Below the pieces are notes generated by a model. It searched no databases. It was not told the origin of the DNA and saw only the letters and a list, made by a program, of their open reading frames with translations. A DNA stretch of 64,000 nucleotides from Sphingomonas sanguinis (GTDB taxonomy: Bacteria; Pseudomonadota; Alphaproteobacteria; Sphingomonadales; Sphingomonadaceae): the NCBI RefSeq assembly GCF_001476905.1, contig NZ_LDTE01000001.1, positions 62,001 to 126,000 on the forward strand, in the 5' to 3' direction. The position numbers were made by a program, and so were the translations under genes. Position 1 is the stretch's first letter. The number at the start of each line of letters is the position of its first letter. Shown here piece after piece: positions 39,514-47,615 of this stretch.

Positions 39514-40890
39514 ATGGCTTTGGACATCCTCGTCGTCGACGACGAACTTGATATCCGCGAACTCGTCGCGGGCGTGCTGGAAGACGAGGGTTATGACGCC
39601 CGCGTCGCGGCGGACAGCGATGCCGCGCTGGAGGCCGTGGCGGTGCGCCGTCCGTCGCTGGTGCTGCTCGACGTCTGGTTGCAGGGGTCGAAGCTCGACG
39701 GGCTGGAACTGCTCGACGAGATCAAGCGCCGCGATCCTTCCATCCCGGTGCTGGTCATTTCGGGGCATGGCAATCTCGACACCGCCGTCGCCGCGATCCG
39801 CAAGGGGGCGGCCGATTTCATCGAAAAGCCGTTCGAGGCCGAACGCCTGCTCCTGATGGTCGGCCGGGCGACTGAGACCGAGCGGCTGCGGCGCGAGAAC
39901 GCCTCGTTGCGCGCCTCGGCCGGGCGCGAGACCGATCTGACCGGATCGTCGAGCGCGATCAACGGCATCCGCGCCACCCTGAAGCGCGTGGCGGCGACGG
40001 GCAGCCGGGTGCTGATCATGGGCGCGGCGGGTGTCGGCAAGGAAGTCGCCGCGCGGCTCCTCCACGGCTGGAGTAACCGGGCGGACGCCCCCTTCGTGGT
40101 GGTCAGCGCCGCGCGGATGACGCCCGAGCGGGTCGAGGAGGAATTGTTCGGTGTGGAGGAGGGGGGGGACCTCGTTCGCACCGGCCTTCTCGAACAGGCG
40201 CATGGCGGCACGCTATTCCTGGACGAAATTGCCGATATGCCGATCGCAACCCAGGCGCGTATCCTGCGCGTGCTGACCGATCAGAGCTTTACGCGCGTCG
40301 GCGGTACGCGCGTCGTCAAGGTCGATGTCCGCGTCGTTTCCGCTACCGCGCGAGACCTGACCCAGGAAATCGCCGAGGGGCGTTTCCGCGAAGACCTGTA
40401 TTACCGCCTCAATGTCGTGCCGGTGACCATCCCGTCGCTGGCCGAGCGGCGCGAGGACATTCCGCCGCTGGTCGAGCATTTCATGGCGCATTATGCGACC
40501 GAGCGGCGCGTGCGCACGCCCGAGATCGCACCCGATGCGATGGTGGCGATGCAATCCTATGACTGGCCGGGCAATGTCCGCCAGCTGCGCAATGTCGTGG
40601 AACGAACGATCATCCTGGCACCGGGCGACCGGGTCGGGCGTATCGACCTCGACCTGCTGCCCGCCGAAGTGCTGGGTGAGGGGGCCGATATGGGCGGAAC
40701 GGGCGCGACTGCGATCATGGGCGCACCGTTGCGCGAAGCGCGCGAAAGCTGGGAGCGGGAGTATCTGCGGGTGCAGATCCGGCGCTTCTCCGGCAATATC
40801 TCGCGCACTGCCAGCTTCATCGGCATGGAGCGCTCGGCGTTGCACCGCAAGTTGAAGCTGCTGGGCATCAGCGAAACGCGCGAGGATTGA
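39514..40890 (+). CDS. ntrX: Response regulator NtrX (NtrC-like, no GAFTGA loop)
   Basis: Partner of NtrY. The 458 residues have a receiver (D9-D10, phospho-acceptor D53), an AAA+ domain with Walker A GAAGVGKE and Walker [13 protein letters not shown], and a Fis-type DNA-binding end ([21 protein letters not shown]). Where NtrC reads ELFGHERGAFTGA, NtrX reads [15 protein letters not shown] (residues 210-224): the sigma-54 contact loop is missing. It is therefore unlikely to activate sigma-54 and probably regulates otherwise. A run of eight G (40161-40168) encodes part of that loop. It starts 6 bases after ntrY. Confidence 0.93.
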   Translation: MALDILVVDDELDIRELVAGVLEDEGYDARVAADSDAALEAVAVRRPSLVLLDVWLQGSKLDGLELLDEIKRRDPSIPVLVISGHGNLDTAVAAIRKGAADFIEKPFEAERLLLMVGRATETERLRRENASLRASAGRETDLTGSSSAINGIRATLKRVAATGSRVLIMGAAGVGKEVAARLLHGWSNRADAPFVVVSAARMTPERVEEELFGVEEGGDLVRTGLLEQAHGGTLFLDEIADMPIATQARILRVLTDQSFTRVGGTRVVKVDVRVVSATARDLTQEIAEGRFREDLYYRLNVVPVTIPSLAERREDIPPLVEHFMAHYATERRVRTPEIAPDAMVAMQSYDWPGNVRQLRNVVERTIILAPGDRVGRIDLDLLPAEVLGEGADMGGTGATAIMGAPLREARESWEREYLRVQIRRFSGNISRTASFIGMERSALHRKLKLLGISETRED

Positions 40891-40949
40891 TCGAAGGGGC
40901 GGGCGGTCCCTCTGGACGAACGCCTCTCGAAATCTTAGATGTTGGCGGT

Positions 40950-41011
40950 GCCCGGTCCACGGGCGCATCTCCGACGCCGGGAAACGGCGCTAATCGCGGG
41001 CACGGACCCGC
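40950..41011 (+). promoter_or_regulatory. Structured leader of hfq: three tandem hairpins
   Basis: Three perfect 5-base-pair hairpins lie in a row 20-80 bases before the hfq ATG: GCCCG-gtcca-CGGGC (40950-40964), CGCCG-ggaaa-CGGCG (40975-40989) and GCGGG-cacgga-CCCGC (40996-41011). Loops are 5, 5 and 6 bases. Hfq is known to bind its own leader in E. coli, so an autoregulatory leader is possible; chance pairing in GC-rich DNA is the alternative. The third hairpin ends 19 bases before the start codon. Confidence 0.4.
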
Positions 41012-41030
41012 CAAGAACAAGGGCTTTCCC

Positions 41031-41522
41031 ATGGCCGACAAATCGGGTTCGCTGCAGGACCTGTTTCTGAATGCACTGCGCCGCTCCAAGGCGCCGGTGA
41101 CCATGTTCCTCGTCAAGGGCGTCAAGCTCCAGGGTATCGTCACCTGGTTCGACAATTTCTCGGTGCTGCTGCGCCGCGACGGCCAGTCGCAGCTGATCTA
41201 CAAGCACGCCATTTCCACCATCATGCCCTCGGGCCCGCTGGACGTCGCCGCGATCGTCGACGGGGTGAACGAGCAGCAGCGCAAGAACCCGCTTTTGCAG
41301 GAAATCTTCCTGAACGCGGTTCGCAAGTCCGAAGATCCGGTGACCATGTTCCTCATCAACGGCGTGATGCTGCAGGGGCAGATTGCAGGCTTCGACCTGT
41401 TCTGCATGCTGCTCCAGCGCGAAGGCATGGCGCAGCTCGTCTACAAGCACGCCGTGTCGACCATTCAGCCCGCCCGCCCGCTGAACCTGGCCGAAGAGCA
41501 GGCCGGATCGGCCGAGGATTGA
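41031..41522 (+). CDS. hfq: Tandem two-domain Hfq RNA chaperone
   Basis: RNA chaperone for small-RNA regulation, here encoded as two Hfq (Sm-like) domains in one 163-residue chain. Domain 1 (7-66) is typical: [41 protein letters not shown] 21-residue linker leads to domain 2 (88-147): [40 protein letters not shown]. Ordinary Hfq has one domain and forms a hexamer; three copies of this chain could make a pseudo-hexameric ring. Both domains keep the proximal YKH and the phenylalanine (F43, F124). The ATG at 41031 ([13 protein letters not shown]) is the standard start; the frame is open upstream. Followed by hflX, overlapping by four bases. Confidence 0.95.
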   Translation: MADKSGSLQDLFLNALRRSKAPVTMFLVKGVKLQGIVTWFDNFSVLLRRDGQSQLIYKHAISTIMPSGPLDVAAIVDGVNEQQRKNPLLQEIFLNAVRKSEDPVTMFLINGVMLQGQIAGFDLFCMLLQREGMAQLVYKHAVSTIQPARPLNLAEEQAGSAED

Positions 41523-42811
41523 GCACGGGTTTCGATCGTGACCGCGGCGAATTCGCGCGCGGTGCGCGCACGGTTATCGTCCTGCCCGATCAGGGCGATG
41601 CCGCGCGTGATGCGGAGGCGCGTCTTGAGGAAACCGCTGGGCTCGCCATGGCGATCGGGCTCGACGTGGTCGAGCGTATCGCCCTTCGCGTCCGCGCGCC
41701 CAAGCCTGCCACGCTGATCGGCAGCGGCCAGGTCGAGCAGGTCGCGCAACAGGTGCGGATGGAGGAAGCGCAGCTCGTCGTGTTCGACGCTGCGCTGACC
41801 CCGGTGCAGCAGCGCAATCTGGAAACCGCGCTGGAGGCCAAGGTCATCGACCGGACCGGCCTGATCCTCGAAATCTTCGGCGAGCGTGCCGCGACGGCCG
41901 AGGGCCGGTTGCAGGTCGAACTCGCCCATCTCGATTATCAGGCGGGCCGGCTGGTCCGCAGCTGGACCCACTTGGAACGCCAGCGCGGCGGATTCGGCTT
42001 CCTGGGTGGGCCGGGTGAAACCCAGATCGAGGCCGACCGGCGCATGATCCGCGACCGCATGGCGCGGCTGCGGCGGGAGTTGGATCAGGTCAGCCGGACG
42101 CGTGGTCTTCACCGCGAACGTCGTCAGCGGGCACCCTGGCCGGTGATCGCGCTGGTCGGTTATACCAACGCCGGAAAGTCCACGCTTTTCAATCGCCTGA
42201 CGGGCGCTCATGTCACGGCGAAGGACCTGCTTTTCGCCACGCTCGACCCAACGCTGCGCCAGATCCAGTTGCCCGGCATCGACAAGGCGATCCTGTCAGA
42301 TACGGTGGGCTTCGTTTCCGACCTGCCGACTCAATTGGTTGCCGCCTTCAAGGCCACGCTGGAAGAGGTCGTTTCCGCCGACCTGCTGATCCATGTTCGT
42401 GACATCGCGCATCCCGATACTGAGGCGCAGCGTGCCGACGTCGAGGCGGTGCTGACCGAAATCGGCGTCGATCCCGAAACCCCGCGGTTCGAGGCGTGGA
42501 ACAAGGTCGATCTGATCGATGGCGATCACCGCGAGGACGTGCTGGTCGAGGCGGCGCGGCGCCCGAATATCGTTGCGCTATCCGCCATGACGGGGGAGGG
42601 CGTGGACGACCTGATCGAACAGGTTGCCGCCGCGCTGACCTCCGGCCATCGTCGTTATCGCATCGCGCTGGATGCCGGTGACGGGGCGGGGGCCGCCTGG
42701 CTCCACGCGCATGGCGAGGTGCTGGATCAGGTGATCGAGGGGGAACAGGCGGTCTATGACGTCCGCCTGTCCGAACCGGATTACGAGCGGTTCAACCGCC
42801 GCGACGTTTGA
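41519..42811 (+). CDS. hflX: Ribosome-associated GTPase HflX
   Basis: GTPase that binds and splits stalled ribosomes. The 430 residues have the HflX N-terminal domain ([23 protein letters not shown]), the glycine-rich linker [19 protein letters not shown], then the G domain: G1 [10 protein letters not shown]3 [14 protein letters not shown] and the NKVD motif (NKVDLID). The start appears to be TTG at 41519 overlapping the hfq TGA, with AGGA immediately upstream; no other in-frame start precedes the conserved region. The hfq-hflX order is also found in E. coli. Its last 20 bases overlap convergent mazG. Confidence 0.94.
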   Translation: MSTGFDRDRGEFARGARTVIVLPDQGDAARDAEARLEETAGLAMAIGLDVVERIALRVRAPKPATLIGSGQVEQVAQQVRMEEAQLVVFDAALTPVQQRNLETALEAKVIDRTGLILEIFGERAATAEGRLQVELAHLDYQAGRLVRSWTHLERQRGGFGFLGGPGETQIEADRRMIRDRMARLRRELDQVSRTRGLHRERRQRAPWPVIALVGYTNAGKSTLFNRLTGAHVTAKDLLFATLDPTLRQIQLPGIDKAILSDTVGFVSDLPTQLVAAFKATLEEVVSADLLIHVRDIAHPDTEAQRADVEAVLTEIGVDPETPRFEAWNKVDLIDGDHREDVLVEAARRPNIVALSAMTGEGVDDLIEQVAAALTSGHRRYRIALDAGDGAGAAWLHAHGEVLDQVIEGEQAVYDVRLSEPDYERFNRRDV

Positions 42812-43532
42812 CGTCCTGCCAGAGGGCTTCCTTCGCTTCCAAGTCGAGGGCGGAGAAGCCTTCACCGGCGATCTCCTCCATGCCCCGGAAGCGGCGCTCG
42901 AACTTCAGATTGGCGTTGCGCAGCGCGGCTTCGGCATCGACGCCCCGGTGACGGGCCCAATTCACGATGGCGAATAGCAGGTCGCCGAACTCTTCTTCCA
43001 GCGTATCGGGCGTGGCTTCGACGATCTCCTGGATTTCCTCGTCGATCTTGGCGCGCGGGCCAACCTCGTCGGGCCAGTCGAAGCCGACCCGCGCCGCCCG
43101 GTTCTGGAGCTTTTCCGCCCGCATCAGCGCGGGCAGACCGAGCGCCACACCGTCGAGCGTCCCACCGGCGGCCTTGGCACGGCGTTCCTCGGCCTTGATC
43201 TGCTCCCACAGATGATGGCCGCCCTCGGCCACATCACCGAAGATATGCGGGTGGCGCCGCTCCATCTTATCGCTGATCGCGGTCACGACATCCGGGAAGG
43301 CAAAATGCCCCATATCCTGAGCAATCTGCGCGTGGAAGACGACCTGTAGCAGCAGGTCGCCCAGTTCGTCCTTGAGATCGGCCATGTCGTCGCGTGCGAT
43401 CGCGTCGGCGACTTCATGCGCTTCCTCGATCGTATAGGGCGCGATCGTCTCGAAGCTCTGCGCCACATCCCATTCACAACCGTTCTGGGGGTCGCGAAGG
43501 CGCTTCATGATGGTCAGCAGGCGCTCCAACAC
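42792..43532 (-). CDS. mazG: Nucleoside triphosphate pyrophosphohydrolase MazG
   Basis: Hydrolyses NTPs and dNTPs to monophosphates and PPi, a house-cleaning enzyme that in E. coli also lowers ppGpp. The 246 residues hold two MazG all-alpha domains. The first has the metal motif EEAHEVADAI...DLKDELGDLLLQVVFHA, the second KIDEEIQEIVE...LEEEFGDLLFAIVNWA. The start is GTG 43532 (or the adjacent TTG), with AGGAG 4 bases upstream; both give the conserved MKRLRDPQNGCEWD. It ends the minus-strand radA-to-mazG run and overlaps hflX at its 3' end. Confidence 0.95.
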   Translation of the reverse strand: MLERLLTIMKRLRDPQNGCEWDVAQSFETIAPYTIEEAHEVADAIARDDMADLKDELGDLLLQVVFHAQIAQDMGHFAFPDVVTAISDKMERRHPHIFGDVAEGGHHLWEQIKAEERRAKAAGGTLDGVALGLPALMRAEKLQNRAARVGFDWPDEVGPRAKIDEEIQEIVEATPDTLEEEFGDLLFAIVNWARHRGVDAEAALRNANLKFERRFRGMEEIAGEGFSALDLEAKEALWQDVKRRGG

Positions 43533-43540
43533 CGATCTCC

Positions 43541-43577
43541 TTGCATTTGATAATATATATTATGTAAAAATAAGTCA
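43541..43577 (-). promoter_or_regulatory. AT-rich mazG promoter with 14-base palindrome
   Basis: The 42-base gap ahead of mazG contains the perfect palindrome ATAATATATATTAT (43550-43563) in otherwise very GC-rich DNA. On the minus strand CTGACT, a 17-base spacer and TATTAT form a reasonable sigma-70 promoter. mazG may thus have its own promoter inside the run, and the palindrome could be an operator or a melting element. Confidence 0.45.
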
Positions 43578-44150
43578 GTCTGGCGGGTTGAGGGTCAGGA
43601 TACCCTGCTCGACCCGCCAGGCGCGCAGACGGCTCAACACGTTCATGCCGATGATGTCCTGATCGCCAAATGCCGGTGATACGTCCGCACCAACATCGTC
43701 CAGAATGACCGATCCGATGCCGAGCTTTGCAACCGTAACATGGTCCGCCGTGGCCGGGCCGTTGGCCGTGTCGATCAGGCTGCCGAAAGGACTTTGCGTC
43801 AGATCCAGTCCGGCCGCCCGCGCCGTGGCCACCGATAAGGCCGTTGTGGTGGCGCCGCTGTCGATCATCATGCGCCGCTCGATACCGTTGATGCGGACAT
43901 TGGCCCAGTAATGGCCGTCCGGGCCGATCGGAATCCGCGCGGTGCCGGCCGACACTTTCGAACTCGGCCACCAGCCCGTAAGACGATCGCGCTGGGCGAT
44001 GATCAGGAACATGGCGCCGAATATCCCGATCCAGATCAACGCCATGCGCATGGTCTGGCGGATGGGAATGCGCCGGGCCAGCAAGGCGCTGAGCGGCAAT
44101 ATCAGGATCAGGCCATAAAAGACGATGTCCATGGCCCGGTCGGTGCTCAC
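43575..44150 (-). CDS. Membrane-anchored retropepsin-like aspartic protease
   Basis: A 191-residue clan AA protease of the TIGR02281-like type. Two N-terminal membrane helices (about 8-24 and 36-52) precede a single retropepsin domain with the catalytic motif MIDSGATTTALS (D97), a flap-like region and the second signature DIIGMNVLSRL. Like viral proteases such proteins must dimerise to supply two aspartates. The function of bacterial members is largely unknown; it probably acts on the periplasmic side. The ATG overlaps the stop of the MBL hydrolase gene (ATGA). Confidence 0.88.
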   Translation of the reverse strand: MSTDRAMDIVFYGLILILPLSALLARRIPIRQTMRMALIWIGIFGAMFLIIAQRDRLTGWWPSSKVSAGTARIPIGPDGHYWANVRINGIERRMMIDSGATTTALSVATARAAGLDLTQSPFGSLIDTANGPATADHVTVAKLGIGSVILDDVGADVSPAFGDQDIIGMNVLSRLRAWRVEQGILTLNPPD

Positions 44151-44911
44151 GGGATCAGCTCCATCCCATCATAGGCGGGCTCGACCCCTTCGGGCAGTTC
44201 GCGGCAGAGCGTTGCATAATCCATCGACTGGTCCATGTGGATCAGCACGGTGCGGCGCGGCTTCAGCATCTCCACCCAGTGCAGCACGGATGGCAGGTCG
44301 GCATGAGCCGGATGCGGATGACGACGCAGGGCATCGACGATCCAGATATCGAGATCGCGATACAGATCGGCCATGTCGGGCGTCAGGTCATGAAAATCCG
44401 TGGCATAGCCGATGCTCTTGCGATCGCATTCGAAGCGAAAACCTGCCGACAGAATGCGGCCATGCGGCTGGTCGACGGTACGCACCCGCACGCCGCCGAT
44501 CGTCATGTCGTCTTCCAGCATCGCCATGGTCGCGGTCGGCGGATAGCCGGTCTTTCCGCGAAACACATAACCGAAGCGGCTTTCCAACGATGCGGCCGTG
44601 GCGGGGCGCGCATAGCCCGACACCGGCTGGCCCAGGGCATGAAAGATCTGCCGCACATCGTCGATGCCATGGCAATGATCGGCATGGTCGTGCGTCCAGA
44701 GGATCGCATCCACCGTGGCGACCTCGGCGGCCAGCAGCTGTTCACGCATATCCGGGCCGGTATCGATCAGGATACGCGTGTCGTCATGCTCGACCAGCGC
44801 CGACATGCGCATCCGCCGGTTGCGCGGCTCGCCGGGGTCGCACGCGCCCCAGTCATTGCCGATCCGGGGAACGCCGGACGACGTACCGCAACCGAGGATG
44901 CAAATTTTCAC
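44147..44911 (-). CDS. MBL-fold metal-dependent hydrolase (PhnP-like)
   Basis: A 254-residue metallo-beta-lactamase-fold phosphodiesterase. It begins MKICILGCGTSSGVPRIGNDWG, as in PhnP and related cyclic phosphodiesterases, and has the metal motif H74-D-H76-A-D78-H79 (WTHDHADHCHGIDDVR) plus a later YATDFHDL and LIHMDQ. The Cys/Asp-rich CDPGEPRNRR segment matches the PhnP-type zinc site. No phosphonate genes are nearby, so its true substrate is unknown; in alphaproteobacteria it is regularly found after metG-tatD, as here. It overlaps both neighbours by four bases. Confidence 0.88.
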   Translation of the reverse strand: MKICILGCGTSSGVPRIGNDWGACDPGEPRNRRMRMSALVEHDDTRILIDTGPDMREQLLAAEVATVDAILWTHDHADHCHGIDDVRQIFHALGQPVSGYARPATAASLESRFGYVFRGKTGYPPTATMAMLEDDMTIGGVRVRTVDQPHGRILSAGFRFECDRKSIGYATDFHDLTPDMADLYRDLDIWIVDALRRHPHPAHADLPSVLHWVEMLKPRRTVLIHMDQSMDYATLCRELPEGVEPAYDGMELIP

Positions 44912-45684
44912 GCGCGCGTCTTCGCGAACAGCCGGTGGAAATTCTCGGCGGTCGCGGTGGTCAACTGCTCGACCGTTTCGCCGCGCAGCTCTGCCAGGAA
45001 CTTGGCGGTGTCGGCGACGAAGGACGGCTCCCCGGTCTTGCCGCGATGGGGCACGGGCGCCAGGAACGGAGCATCGGTCTCGACCAGCAGCCGGTCGAGC
45101 GGCAGGCGCGCGGCGGTGTCCTGCAAATCCTTCGCGCTCTTGAAGGTCACGATACCCGAAATGGATATATAAAAGCCTAATGCCAAGGCCTTATCGGCAA
45201 ATGCTCCACTGGCGGTGAAACAGTGGATGACGCCTGGATAGGCCCCCTTCCCCATTTCCTCGGCCAGGATCGCGGCGGTATCGCCTTCGGCATCCCGGGT
45301 GTGGACGATCAGCGGTAGGCCGGTCTCGCGACATGCCGCGATATGGGCGCGAAAGCTTGCCTGTTGCCGTTCGCGGTCGCTGTGATCGTAATAATAGTCG
45401 AGGCCACTCTCCCCAATGCCGACGACGCGCGGGTGGCGGGCGCGTTCGACCAGCTTGGCGGTGTCGATATGGGGATGAGCATCCGCCTCATGCGGGTGAA
45501 TGCCGACTGTGGCCCAGACATCCGGCTCACGCTCGGCAGTGGCGATGACCGCATCCCATTCGCTTTCGCGCGTGGAGATGTTGAGCATCGCGGTGACGCC
45601 CCGATCCCGTGCCCGCGCGAGCATCCCGGCCTGATCTTCGATCAAGCCCTTGTAATTCAGATGGCAATGGCTGTCGGCGAGCAT
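44908..45684 (-). CDS. tatD: TatD-family metal-dependent hydrolase
   Basis: A 258-residue TIM-barrel hydrolase of the TatD DNase family. It has the metal-binding DSHCHLN (H6, H8), the GIGESGLDYYYD motif, the HTRDAEGDT and CFTASG histidine regions, and the C-terminal VETDAPFLAPVPHRGKTGEPSFV. Members are 3'-5' exonucleases involved in DNA repair or proofreading of tRNAs. The start ATG overlaps the metG stop by one base (TGATG), the classic metG-tatD arrangement. Confidence 0.94.
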   Translation of the reverse strand: MLADSHCHLNYKGLIEDQAGMLARARDRGVTAMLNISTRESEWDAVIATAEREPDVWATVGIHPHEADAHPHIDTAKLVERARHPRVVGIGESGLDYYYDHSDRERQQASFRAHIAACRETGLPLIVHTRDAEGDTAAILAEEMGKGAYPGVIHCFTASGAFADKALALGFYISISGIVTFKSAKDLQDTAARLPLDRLLVETDAPFLAPVPHRGKTGEPSFVADTAKFLAELRGETVEQLTTATAENFHRLFAKTRA

Positions 45685-47240
45685 CAGGCGTCGGCCTCGA
45701 CCGGGATTTCCAGGCGCGGAAAAGCCGGGGTCGGCGCGGCCAGCGGCGTACCGTTCACCGCGCGGCGGGCGTACCAGCCATCATCGTCGATCGCGGCGTG
45801 ATCCCGCTCCTCGGCCCCCAGCGTGTCGAGGACGAGCCCTGCCCCGCGCGGCGTGACGGGCAGGATCGCAATGGCGAGCATACGGATCGCGCGGACGAGC
45901 GTGCCGAGCACAGCGTGCATCCGCTCGGGGTCGGTCTTGCGCAGCGACCAGGGGGCCTGCACATCGATATACTGGTTGCAGGCATAGACGCCGCGCATCC
46001 ACGCTTCGATCCCCTGGCTGAGCGCCAGATCGCCGAACGCCGCTTTCAGGCCCGCGCAGGCCACGACGACCTCCTCCAACAGCATCGCATCGGCCGGATC
46101 GCTCCGTCCCGCCTCGGGGAGTGCGCCACCCAGATTCTTGGCGATGAACGACAGGGTGCGCTGCGCCAGATTGCCGAAGCTGTTGGCGAGTTCCGCGTTG
46201 ACGCGGGTGACGATCGCCTCGGCCGAATAGGAGCCGTCCTGACCAAAGCTCACCTCGCGCAGGAAGAAATAGCGCAGCGCGTCGACGCCGAACGCATCGG
46301 CCAGGCCCATCGGGTCGACGACATTGCCGACCGACTTGGACATCTTCTCGCCCCGGTGGAGCAGGAAGCCGTGCCCGAACACTGATTGGGGCAAAGGCAA
46401 GTCCGCCGACATCAGGAAGGCGGGCCAATAGACAGTGTGGAACCGAACGATGTCCTTGCCGATCAGGTGCAGATTGGCGGGCCAGAAGCGCGCTAGATCG
46501 CTATCCTTGTTCGGATAGCCGGTGCCGGTCAGGTAGTTGGTCAGCGCGTCGACCCAGACATACATGACATGGCCGGGGCTGTCCGGCACCGGCACGCCCC
46601 AGTCGAAGCTGGTCCGCGAGACCGACAGGTCGGACAGGCCGCCCTCGACGAAGCGCATCACCTCGTTGCGGCGGCTTTCCGGACGGATGAATTCGGGATT
46701 GTCGCGGTACAGGTCGAGGAGCGGCTGCTGATATTTGGACAGGCGGAAGAACCAGGTTTCCTCGGCCGTCCACTCGACCGGCGTGCCCTGCGGCGACAGC
46801 TTGGTGCCGTCCTCGGCGGTCGTCAGTTCGCCCTCGTCGTAAAAGGCTTCGTCGCGGACCGAATACCAGCCCTCATAGCGGTCGAGGTATAGATCGCCCT
46901 TGTCCTGCATCGCCTTCCAGATCGCTTGGCTGGCGGCATAGTGATCGGTGTCAACCGTGCGGATGAACCGGTCGTAGGAAATCTCAAGACGGTCCGCCAT
47001 CACATGGAAATGGCTTGACATTTCGTCGGCGAATTCGCGTGTCGGGATGCCACGGGCGCGCGCCGCCTGGGCCATCTTCAGCCCATGCTCATCGGTGCCC
47101 GTCTGGAACAGGACATCCCGGCCCGCCTGACGCTGGAACCGGGCGATGACGTCGGCCGCCACCATCTCATAGGCATGGCCGATATGCGGGCGGCCATTGG
47201 GGTAGTGGATGGCGGTGGTGATATAGAATGGATCGGCCAT
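45684..47240 (-). CDS. metG: Methionyl-tRNA synthetase
   Basis: Class I synthetase charging initiator and elongator tRNA-Met. The 518 residues have the HIGH motif (PNGRPHIGHAYEMVAAD), the connective peptide without an obvious CxxC zinc knuckle, the KMSKS motif at 299-303 (EKMSKSVGNVVDPMGLADAFG), and the helical anticodon-binding domain. There is no C-terminal EMAP-like dimerisation domain, giving the short alphaproteobacterial form. It lies 42 bases downstream of the DUF423 gene. Confidence 0.96.
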   Translation of the reverse strand: MADPFYITTAIHYPNGRPHIGHAYEMVAADVIARFQRQAGRDVLFQTGTDEHGLKMAQAARARGIPTREFADEMSSHFHVMADRLEISYDRFIRTVDTDHYAASQAIWKAMQDKGDLYLDRYEGWYSVRDEAFYDEGELTTAEDGTKLSPQGTPVEWTAEETWFFRLSKYQQPLLDLYRDNPEFIRPESRRNEVMRFVEGGLSDLSVSRTSFDWGVPVPDSPGHVMYVWVDALTNYLTGTGYPNKDSDLARFWPANLHLIGKDIVRFHTVYWPAFLMSADLPLPQSVFGHGFLLHRGEKMSKSVGNVVDPMGLADAFGVDALRYFFLREVSFGQDGSYSAEAIVTRVNAELANSFGNLAQRTLSFIAKNLGGALPEAGRSDPADAMLLEEVVVACAGLKAAFGDLALSQGIEAWMRGVYACNQYIDVQAPWSLRKTDPERMHAVLGTLVRAIRMLAIAILPVTPRGAGLVLDTLGAEERDHAAIDDDGWYARRAVNGTPLAAPTPAFPRLEIPVEADA

Positions 47241-47282
47241 GGCCGGTCCCTAGAACATCCCCTCGCGCAGGTGAAGCCCGGC

Positions 47283-47612
47283 TTAGCCACGAAGGCTCCA
47301 GGCCAGCCACAGCCAGCCACCGATCAGGATCGTACCCCCGATCGGTGTGATCGCCCCCAACCAGCGCGGCGCGCCGAAGGCCATGGCGTAGAGCGTACCC
47401 GCAAAGATCGCCGCCCCGATGACGAAGGCCCAGGCGACGCCGCGCGCCTCCATCCGAAGCGCGACGAGCGCGGCGACCGCATGGATCAGTTGATAGTGGC
47501 CGCCGGTACGCAGCCATTCGACCGCCGCGCCTTCCGCCCGGTGTGCGCCGAACGCCCCGGCGGCGATCGCCATCGCACCCGATAACGCGGCCAAGATCGC
47601 CACCCATCCCAT
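47283..47612 (-). CDS. DUF423 small membrane protein
   Basis: A 109-residue integral membrane protein with four predicted helices and the DUF423 pattern (GAFGAHRAEG, YQLIHAVAALVAL, GAAIFAGTLYAM, ITPIGGTILIGGWLWLAW). The function of the family (YgdD/YwdK) is not known. Start ATG 47612 is 3 bases after the antiporter gene's stop, so it is in the same transcription unit. Confidence 0.88.
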   Translation of the reverse strand: MGWVAILAALSGAMAIAAGAFGAHRAEGAAVEWLRTGGHYQLIHAVAALVALRMEARGVAWAFVIGAAIFAGTLYAMAFGAPRWLGAITPIGGTILIGGWLWLAWSLRG

Positions 47613-47615
47613 GGT

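Noticed and set aside
37597-40203. An 868-residue minus-strand open frame opposite ntrY and ntrX
   Set aside because: Antisense shadow of two clear regulatory genes; no domain, no ribosome site, biased composition.
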